A stretch of DNA of 15,000 nucleotides from Actinidia chinensis (Eukaryota > Streptophyta > Magnoliopsida > Ericales > Actinidiaceae). The notes under the pieces are model-generated. The model was not told the origin of the DNA. It did no database searches and saw only the letters and a list, made by a program, of their open reading frames with translations. A program made the translations under genes and the position numbers. Positions 9,061 through 15,000 of this stretch are shown here, in pieces. Location: NCBI GenBank assembly GCA_009663005.1, contig VIGQ01001173.1, positions 1 to 15,000 on the forward strand, in the 5' to 3' direction. The number at the start of each line of letters is the position of its first letter. Positions within the stretch are counted from its first letter, which is position 1.

Positions 9061-9100
9061 TCACCCTCTCCACCACTTAAGAAATTTCGTCCCTCGAAAT
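9061..9100 (-). other. pol 3' relic and polypurine tract of copy B
   Basis: On the minus strand it reads AATTTCGAGGGACGAAATTT, then CTTAAGTGGTGGAGAGGGTG, directly before the LTR start. This is the better-preserved version of the copy A site. The frame can be read as Asn-Phe-Glu-Gly-Arg-Asn-Phe-Leu-Ser-Gly-Gly, similar in kind to plant Ty3/gypsy pol ends. Confidence 0.65.
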
Positions 9101-9254
9101 TATCGTCAACGTACCCGATGGATCAAAAAATTGCTATATCATAACAATTCACTAAATCTGTATCTTACGTTCATGTTAATTCACTATCACATAGATAGTA
9201 CACTACCGTTACCCTCGTCAACTCACTCTAAACCGTTAAACCAACGTGGGTATT

Positions 9255-9276
9255 CGAACCGTAGAGCTCTATACCA
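9255..9276 (-). other. primer-binding site of copy B
   Basis: On the minus strand TGGTATAGAGCTC is followed by TACGGTTCGAAT. The first block matches the usual TGGTATCAGAGC complement of initiator Met tRNA with a one-base gap and a substitution. It follows the LTR end GACAACA immediately. Confidence 0.65.
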
Positions 9277-11211
9277 TGTTGTCCGCCCCTGGTCAACTAA
9301 GCCCGGCCACGGTAAGCAAACACATCACTTGCCGAAAAACAACTCATTAACAAAAGGCATACACTTCATTTACATCAAGTTGGGAAATACTATTCCCGTG
9401 CAATACTCTAATTTACACTTTAATGTGTTTATCAATTAAACAAGCGAAACTGGCGATCCACATGCCTCAAACTCAGATAACCCCTCGGTTTACCGTGAAA
9501 ATTATTTTTGTTATGTAAAGTTGATTTACCTTGTCGAAGATTTACAATTGACGTGTGGATGACTTCAAGCCAGACAACCACTGATACAATAACTATAGCT
9601 CTGACCCCTGATACAATCAAGTATGCTTTCATTTATATCACAATATATCTTTTGAATTTCATCCGTGATTTCTCCAATCAACCAGTTTCCAAAAATTCAA
9701 CTGTTCCGAGGGAGGGGGGTCATTCTCCAATACAATTGTATGAATGACGCACCTAAATACCAACTTAAAGCAACCTCATTTGCACTAAGTACGTAAGATA
9801 CCACCCGTCAATTCCGACTTTACCGTGGGCTATGATTTCCCTCCCGTATAGTTGTCATCTAGTTTTTATTTGTTCAACGTTCCCGAACTTTCACCTTGGG
9901 CTATGACATTCCCTCCGATCGTTACCATCTAAGACTTGCATGGTTCAATTTTCCAGACTTCCGGGGCGTATGTACACATTCCGCTCCGTGAATCGTTGCC
10001 ATCTGGCTTTCATTTGTGTCATTTTCTTCTGGAGTCGGACTTTCCCCGGGAGCTATAACATTCCCGCTGGTTCCGTAGGGTCTATCTTTTGCCATCTAAT
10101 TTCGGTATATGTTGATTAGCGTATGCATCTTACTCCCCTACGCGCAATAATTCTCATCGTCAATTCCAAATTTCATTTCTAAACCCAATTCATGTCTTTT
10201 TGCATTTTTTTAATTTAATCAATCAGTTTCACTATACATAAAAATCACATTCTAATCAATCATTAATTTCAATATTTTACACAATAGCATTTATAGGTAT
10301 ATAATATTGACAATAAATCTAATATTAAATCAAATAATTGCAAATAAAAGTTCCAACATTTCTATATTTTAGATTTTCGCTATCAAAAATAACATTAGCC
10401 TCATCAAACTAAATTTTTTTCATTTTTCATTTTTAATAAAATACAAAAAATAATATCTTAAAGACTTTTATATTAAGCTATTAATAATAAACCAAAGTGA
10501 AACCGCATAACACCCACTAACCCCCTTTACCTCAAATTAGCATTTTACACCGTCCTAATATGAAAGACATGGGCCTTCCGTGATCGTCATAAACTAAATT
10601 TTGTTCCATTGATCAACGTCATCTCTTCTTCAACCGTTCTGATCTATGGCTGGCACCCCTATGCTGTAAGGGAGTGATCAAAACATTCAACCACAGCCCC
10701 ACCATAGTAATTATCTCTCATTTCTACTCTCTCTTCTTCTCTAGTTCTTTCCCTCTTCTCTTCCTTCATCGAGCTTCTTCCCCTCCCCATCCCTATTTGA
10801 TAAAGTTTTTATAAATGTTCATCTTTCTCTCCTCTCCCTCGTTCTTCATGATTTCCTTACTTTCCTTCTTCACCTTCTTTCTTTTTTTTTCTTTTTCTTT
10901 TTCTTTTTCGCCTTTTTTTGGTTCTTTCTTTCCTTCGTCCTTTCGTTTCTTTTCTTTTTGCTTTTCTTTTTTTTTTTCTTTGCTGGCTGGAATCAGTCGG
11001 TCGGTCGGCGCCGCGGCGGCCGAAGGCGGGCGGGCGGGAGACCTTACACGGCAGCCCCTCCAACGGCGAATTCCAGATATGAGACAAAAAAATCAAGGAA
11101 ATGGCGGCGGACAGGTGAAGCCCACAAGTGAGAAAAGCGGGCAAGGGAAACGCAATACAAACAGAGGCATGGCCAAAGGGGATAGAGAAATAAAAAAGGA
11201 AAGCCGGCACA
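9277..11211 (-). repeat. 5' LTR of copy B
   Basis: It aligns to LTR A throughout. The inferred start is TGTGCCGGCTTTCC at 11211 (minus strand), aligned through TTTTATTTCT and TTTTGGCCATGCC with the other LTR starts; this end is the least certain. The end is GACAACA at about 9277. The U3 part (about 10980-11120) is far more GC-rich than its homologues, with CCCGCCCGCCCGCC and CGCCGCGGCGCC. No open frame is meaningful; the 179-codon minus-strand frame at 10857-11396 is an artefact of a pyrimidine/purine-biased tract. Confidence 0.65.
9815..10098 (-). repeat. internal tandem repeats of LTR B (70-93 bp period)
   Basis: On the minus strand, units begin at AGATGGC-type motifs near 10098, 10004, 9931 and 9861. 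They share GGAATGT.ATAGC, CGGTGAAAGT and GGAA blocks with the array of LTR A. Four units are visible. The first is longer, with a short insertion. Confidence 0.7.
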
Positions 11212-11474
11212 ACTAAGATGGCAACTTTAAAAAGTGTTGTCCAGGGCAGAAAAAGCGAGGGGGAGGCCACACTGGGCGAATAGAAGGAAAAGGAGAGGAG
11301 AGAGGAGAGGGGAAAAAAAAGGCTCAGGGGAAATGCAGAGTGGAAGGACTGTAAAAGAAGGGCAAGCATAAAGAGCGAGAACGAGAGGGAAGGCAAAAGA
11401 AAAGGGGATGAGGTTATAAGTAGATTTGAGAAACACCATCACACTTACACAAGGCACCAGTTCAATGGTCGTGA
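11212..11474. other. purine-rich unassigned stretch
   Basis: It lies between the outer end of LTR B and the second MITE. The plus strand is strongly purine-biased (for example 11282-11322 is all A or G). No gene or RNA is seen. It does not align with the left flank of copy A. Confidence 0.5.
11292..11310 (+). repeat. perfect 19-nt purine mirror repeat
   Basis: GGAGAGGAGAGAGGAGAGG reads the same forwards and backwards on one strand and contains only purines. It is embedded in a 41-bp all-purine run. Such tracts can form intramolecular triplex (H-DNA) in vitro. No function is claimed here. Confidence 0.7.
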
Positions 11475-11705
11475 GGTTCCGTTGGCACCAGTTGTTCTTT
11501 TAGTTTTTTTTTTAACTTTTTTCTTACCATACGTAAAAAATCATAAGAGTTAGTTATGTTGGTTTTCGGGGTTATTTTTTTGCCTTATTTGAGCTAAAGT
11601 GACACCACAAAAAGGACAAAATGAAAGACAATCGTGCCAGTAATGCGCAATAAACCAACGGGCAAAAAAGACGGAAAGGGGGAACAGGCATTACCAAACA
11701 GAACC
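11475..11705. mobile_element. hAT-like MITE, second copy of the family
   Basis: The left end GGTTCCGTTGGCACCA (11475 on) is an imperfect inverted match of the right end TTACCAAACAGAACC (11691-11705). The length is 231 bp with no coding capacity. GGTCGTGA at the left edge and AGTCGCGA just after the right edge (offset by two bases) agree at 6 of 8 positions and may be an eroded 8-bp target duplication. The middle (GCCTTATTTGAGCTAAAGTG, then CACAAAAAGG) resembles the MITE at 2878-3112. Confidence 0.55.
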
Positions 11706-13254
11706 GTAGTCGCGAATCCCTGTGTGCGCCTCTCTAACATTAGTAGGAATTCTCCCTCACTTGTGACCCTCGCCCTACCCGCACCAAGATCGGCAGAGCT
11801 GACCTAAACTACGACCAAACGATGGCCCCTATGTAGCACTCGTATAAGCCTACGTTTTTTATATCCGCATTGGTAATTTGGGGTTTGTGAGAGGTTGTCA
11901 CTCGTCTCCCCACCAATATCTAGATTATTAATATTAGTAGACATTTTTTAGAAAATAGATAAATGAAGACATTGGCATGATGTGTACTTACCCTTAGAGT
12001 TTACGGTGTTGTATAGACATATTGTTGCCAATATATAACGTATCAATTGAAAAAAAAAATTATTAAATTGGGTACATATAAGTATTGAACCCGTATGTAA
12101 TATAATAATACACTGAATTATTTTTTAGTGCAATAATTTTTAAAAGTTCACGAAACAAATTCATATGGTTAAAAAAATGGTGTGCACCTATATCTCTCTC
12201 GTCCACTTTCCAAATAACAAAAGAAATCATTCAATAATTTTTTAAAAAATAAATAAATAAAGATATACTATAATTAATTCTATAATGGTATGATTTTGTC
12301 GACATAATTAACACCATAATTTAAGAAATTAAATTAAAAGTATTTTGACACTCCATTAAAGTCAAATTATATTGAAATTTGTCATGATTAAATAGCAACA
12401 CATAATTAAAAAGTTTGTAATATTAAAATTTAATAAAATCTAACTTCAAAAATCTTAGCAAAATGGCTTATACGTATTCTTAACATTTAAAGACTTTCTT
12501 TTTAAACTAATGTGCAAAAGATAAATTGATGCATCTAATTAATAGAAAGTATTTCAATAATAAAATCTATCTATGGGGTTAGTTTTAATCCGAGAATTAT
12601 ATTTATGTACAATAGTAAATGGAACTGTGTTTTTTTTTTATTTTTATGTTTATATCCTTATACACATATATTCTTTTAATACATATATTTTTAAAAAAAA
12701 ATAAGAAGAGATATGAAAATTTTAAAAATAATTTAAACTTGTGCAACTTATTTTTATATAATGACCAAAAGTAAATAAAAATACATTTAACTAAAAGTAG
12801 ATAAAAATATACTTCTGTACTGTTATTGATGGTGATGGTACTGAATGGTAAATGTGAAAAGGAGAAGTAAAAACAAAGGTGGTTAAACATACATATATAA
12901 ATAAAATTAGTATAAAAAAGGAATTACCTTGCTGGATAAGTTGCTGGTAGAGAAAATAGATAAACGGGTTTGCTATGGCTGAGAGAGGAGAGAAAGAATA
13001 ATTTTTTAATTTTTTCAAAAAATGTAAATTTTTTAATGGCGGTTTTTAGGGTTTTGGAGTTAAAGCTTTCGAAAACTTTTAAGAAATTTTTTTAAGGGAA
13101 GAAAAGAATATATTTGTTTTTTATTTTATCTTCCATGTTGAAATAGTTTGAAACGATAAAAAAATGAAGTTAAAAAAGAAAGTGAATAAATCTCTTACAT
13201 GCCTCTCACGAAAAAGTCTTTCAGCAATAATACATATAATAATATTGACTAAAA
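11706..13254. other. intergenic DNA, mostly AT-rich
   Basis: The first 200 bp (11706-11910) are more GC-balanced but contain no long frame and nothing I recognise. From 11920 on it is AT-rich. A weak candidate gene leader on the minus strand is listed at 12928-13056. The open frame at 12603-12890 is Phe/Ile/Tyr-rich low-complexity sequence and is rejected as a gene. Confidence 0.5.
12928..13056 (-). promoter_or_regulatory. possible plant gene leader: telo-box, CT-rich leader, splice donor
   Basis: On the minus strand, CCAAAACCCTAAAAA (13056-13042) contains the telo-box core AAACCCTAA. This is followed by a CT-rich stretch TTCTTTCTCTCCTCTCTCAG (12996-12977), and the sequence then reaches CAGCAAG followed by GTAATT, a good plant 5' splice site at 12928/12927. 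This arrangement is typical of leaders of translation-related plant genes. No ATG-started coding exon or downstream gene is visible in the next kilobase, so it may be a relic or coincidence. Confidence 0.2.
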
Positions 13255-13564
13255 GCTAGTTCGGCCAAGGTTTTTTTAGTTGTTTTTAATTTTTTAATTT
13301 TTTGTTTTTAAAGAAAAAATTTTACCGTTTGATCTAAATTTTTTATTTTTCTAGTTCCTATTGATGAGAGGAATATTAAAATATAAGGCTTTTGTTTAAA
13401 TTTGAAAAATAATTTCCAATAAAGACAAAAAAAATATAGCTAATTTGTTAGGATAAAACTTTTTTTGAAAATTTTGATAAAAAATTAAAAAAATTCACTA
13501 AATACAAAAAAAAATCAAAAATCAAAATAACTAAAAAATCTTGAAAAAGTTTGTCCAAATGAGC
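13255..13564. mobile_element. hAT-like MITE, third element
   Basis: The left end GCTAGTTCGGCCAAGG (13255-13270) is an inverted imperfect match to the right end TTTGTCCAAATGAGC (13550-13564). The inner arms continue as complementary T-rich and A-rich sequence for about 60 bp (TTTTTTTAGTTGTTTTT against AAATAACTAAAAAA-like sequence). The length is 310 bp with no coding capacity. Flanking ACTAAAAG and ACAAATAA agree at only 5 of 8 positions, so the target duplication is unproven. Confidence 0.45.
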
Positions 13565-13852
13565 ACAAATAATGTTATGAAACGATAAGTATCGAATCGT
13601 CATTCATTTGAGATAGTTGGTTACCAGAACAAACCGAGATTGAATGAATTTTAAAATTGTAAAATTTTAAACTAAGTTTGAACAAGTTATTAGTTAATAA
13701 AAATTCGTTTGAAATCAACTTTGACTCGTATAGCAAATCGAAGTTAAGTACAATTTTTATTGTTATAAACTATATGCTCCTTATTTTTGTCAATTAAAAC
13801 CCCATGTTGATCTCTGTTAATATGCCAAACTGAAGGGAAATTTGGAGCCCAT
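13565..13852. other. AT-rich stretch, nothing recognised
   Basis: No gene, strong repeat or regulatory signature is seen. The short minus-strand frame over 13744-13929 has no coding character. Confidence 0.5.
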
Positions 13853-13867
13853 ATGGCAATCTCTAAT
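13853..13867 (+). repeat. left direct repeat around inserted fragment
   Basis: ATGGCAATCTCTAAT matches 14 of 15 bases with 14102-14116. It marks the abrupt change from AT-rich to GC-rich DNA. Confidence 0.6.
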
Positions 13868-13920
13868 TGGCCCCTTTCGCGCCCCATCTCTTCTTTCTTT
13901 CTCCACTCCCTCGTACAGCA

Positions 13921-14088
13921 ATGCCTCAAGCCACCGCCGTCTTACGCCTTCTTCAACCTTCTATGTAAAGCCACTACCATAGCCGCAACCCCAATGTCGC
14001 CGACACCTACAGTGTTTGCACCACCGTCTACGCCCTCTCCAACTCCAAACCCAACCCCCTTAATACCAGATTCACTATCAAATCTTAA
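13921..14088 (+). pseudogene. broken coding fragment inside a GC-rich insert
   Basis: A frame starts with ATG at 13921, meets an in-frame TAA at 13966-13968 and then continues open to TAA at 14086-14088. The part after the first stop has third codon positions that are almost all C or T, mostly C, as expected for a highly biased coding frame. It reads with many Asn, Ser, Thr, Tyr and Val residues. The upstream leader is CT-rich (about 13885-13915). The fragment (13868-14101) is flanked by 15-bp direct repeats. I do not recognise the protein. An alternative intact frame in another phase (13853-14125, 90 codons, Pro/Thr/Ser-rich) has weaker codon character and begins inside the flanking repeat. 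Confidence 0.4.
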
Positions 14089-14101
14089 ACTAAAAACTAG
14101 A

Positions 14102-14116
14102 ATGGCAATCTATAAT
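14102..14116 (+). repeat. right direct repeat around inserted fragment
   Basis: ATGGCAATCTATAAT is the partner of 13853-13867 with one mismatch. The preceding bases are A-rich (AAACTAAAAACTAG), possibly an eroded poly(A) tail. Confidence 0.6.
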
Positions 14117-14515
14117 ACATTGTAAAATCAAACACAGAATTATTGGGCATACGCTTAATTTCGATCTTCGATTTTTTATTTTTGGTAGTGTGGTTTTGTG
14201 AAGTAGGTGTTTGTCTTCTCATACCCGCTAGAGACATGGATTTTAGGGTTTAGATTTTATGATAGAGAATATCGATTTTCGGGGAGAGCTGGTTTGGTGG
14301 GGCACGAGCGTAGATGGTGTCAATTTGGGAGGAAAGTGGTTAGTTTATGGCTCCGATGGAGGTAATACATAAAGACGTGAGATAATGTGTATTTGTGAGT
14401 GAATAAATACGTGAGATGTGTAAACGCGTGTGCGCACACACTCATATTGGCCTCCTTTTGAGATATGCATATAAGATATATACACAATTTTTATTTTCTA
14501 TCAATTCTTGATTTG
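14117..14515. other. intergenic stretch with telo-box-like and CG-alternating motifs
   Basis: No gene is evident. TTTTAGGGTTTAG (about 14242) resembles a reverse telo-box. ACGTGAGAT occurs twice (about 14374 and 14410). An alternating purine/pyrimidine tract is listed separately. Confidence 0.4.
14425..14441 (+). other. alternating Pu/Py tract with 12-bp palindrome
   Basis: CGCGTGTGCGCACACAC alternates strictly between purine and pyrimidine. It contains the perfect palindrome GTGTGCGCACAC at 14428-14439. Such tracts favour Z-DNA or cruciforms under torsion. Function is unknown. Confidence 0.6.
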
Positions 14516-14975
14516 GGCAATTCATGGATGAGTTCGGTTCACGGATTAATGAGTTTGGTTCTATTCCGAATCGAATTGGACTACAAATTATTAATAAAAT
14601 ATTTTCTTTAATAGTTTTATATGTATATTACACATATTAATTTATATTGCTACTTCATATAGTTTCAACAATTATTTAAATATATTATATACTTATGTCA
14701 TAAGTTTTTTAGTTATTTAGTTGTTAGTTTTTGAATATAAAGTTAATAACTTATGTTAAGTAAGGTGATGATTAGATAGTAGGAAACTTATCTGTCAAAC
14801 TTGTATTTTAGAACTGGAATTGAACCAATATTTTTAGGAATTGATTGGATTGATTTCAAGTATTGAATGGATTGGTGTGGTTCTGAAATTTCAAGAACCA
14901 TAGAGTTTGGTTCGTTATGATCTATGGTTTTATTCAAAATCGAATCAACCGAATTGAGAACACTGCTAGACAATA
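14516..14975. repeat. degenerate GGTTC/GAACC-rich dispersed repeat
   Basis: Both ends are rich in GGTTCGGTT-like and CGAATCGAATT or ACCGAATTGAGAAC-like motifs around a very AT-rich middle. A near-perfect hairpin GGTTCTGAAATTTCAAGAACC lies at 14879-14899. Such motif-dense repeats are widespread in plant intergenic DNA and probably non-autonomous transposon remnants. The precise ends and class are not resolved. Confidence 0.4.
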
Positions 14976-15000
14976 TAAGAGAGTTATGGGGTTTAATTGG

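Larger units (their letters stand above)
6445..11211. repeat. giant imperfect palindrome: two inverted LTR elements
   Basis: The left half (plus strand, 6445 to 8750) and the right half (minus strand, 11211 down to 8758) align in order over their whole length. Shared blocks include the TTTTGGAC leader, a CGCCGAAAG block, GAGGTAAAGGGGGTTA (7000 and about 10530), the 70-bp-class tandem repeats, AGTTGAATTTTTGGAAAC (about 7804 and 9695), GACAACA before the primer site, and the AGGACGAAA.TTTCTTAA block (about 8429 and 9090). The symmetry point is near 8765. The arms are clearly related but carry many substitutions and indels. In each half the order is long LTR, short internal domain, truncated LTR. 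Confidence 0.8.
8758..11211 (-). mobile_element. copy B: non-autonomous LTR element, 3' truncated
   Basis: Copy B lies on the minus strand: a 5' LTR (11211-9277), an internal domain of about 216 bp (9276-9061) and the first 300 bp or so of a 3' LTR (9060-8758). There is no coding capacity. The interior contains only the primer-binding site, short sequence matching copy A (GTTGGTTTAACGG, TATCTATGTGATA), the pol-end relic and the polypurine tract. Its mobility would have required proteins from a Ty3/gypsy relative. Confidence 0.7.

Noticed and set aside
9240..9280. tRNA-like segment containing GGTTCGAAT on the minus strand
   Set aside because: It lies exactly at the LTR-internal border with TGGTAT, so it is a primer-binding site; there is no cloverleaf around it.
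9131..9439. Plus-strand frame of 102 codons
   Set aside because: It is antisense to the primer site and LTR of copy B; no codon bias.
10815..11216. Plus-strand open frame of 133 codons
   Set aside because: It is antisense to LTR B; its Phe/Ser runs come from the CTTTTT simple repeat.
10857..11396. Long minus-strand open frame of 179 codons
   Set aside because: It crosses the end of LTR B and a purine/pyrimidine-biased tract. The product is Ser/Phe/Leu then Lys/Arg low-complexity, as expected from stop-poor biased DNA.
11706..11910. Possible organelle-derived insert because of balanced GC
   Set aside because: No plastid or mitochondrial gene could be recognised and there is no sharp boundary.
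12603..13018. Two minus-strand frames rich in Phe, Ile and Tyr, looking like membrane segments
   Set aside because: AT-rich DNA gives such residues by composition; no start context, domains or codon bias.

Overview
The window looks like intergenic nuclear DNA from a flowering plant. It is very AT-rich and full of A/T homopolymers. Its recognisable content is plant-type mobile-element debris: a foldback Mutator-like element, hAT-like MITEs, and long terminal repeats with an initiator-methionine-tRNA primer site. I see no bacterial gene organisation, CRISPR array, rRNA, or convincing tRNA gene. The species cannot be named from the sequence.

Layout. Positions 1-789 are AT-rich and non-coding. 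Positions 790-1440 form an abrupt GC-rich island with a candidate minus-strand coding exon (unrecognised acidic, serine-rich protein with a basic patch) and four CACGTG cores. Positions 1441-3593 are AT-rich, with a hAT-like MITE at 2878-3112. Positions 3594-4566 hold a foldback element whose two arms pair almost end to end, flanked by a plausible 8-9 bp target duplication. Positions 4576-6444 are AT-rich with minor repeats.

The most unusual part is 6445-11211, a very large imperfect palindrome made of two inverted, tail-to-tail copies of one non-autonomous LTR element. Each copy has a long 5' LTR (about 1.8-1.9 kb), an internal domain of only about 210 bp (a primer-binding site, then almost directly a polypurine tract), and a truncated 3' LTR that stops near the LTR TATA box or predicted transcription start. 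Each long LTR carries a 70-bp-class internal tandem repeat. Beyond it lie a purine-rich tract with a perfect mirror repeat (11212-11474), a second MITE apparently related to the first (11475-11705), AT-rich DNA with a weak candidate gene leader at 12928-13056, a third MITE (13255-13564), and a short GC-rich coding-like fragment (13868-14101) bracketed by 15-bp near-identical direct repeats, which looks like an inserted and broken gene fragment. The last 500 bp are a degenerate dispersed repeat rich in GGTTC/GAACC motifs.

There is no set of genes here that work together. The window is a record of transposon insertion, inverted duplication or nesting, and decay. No transposase, reverse transcriptase, integrase or gag coding region is detectable, so every mobile element here must have depended on proteins made elsewhere. 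All homology statements were made by eye.
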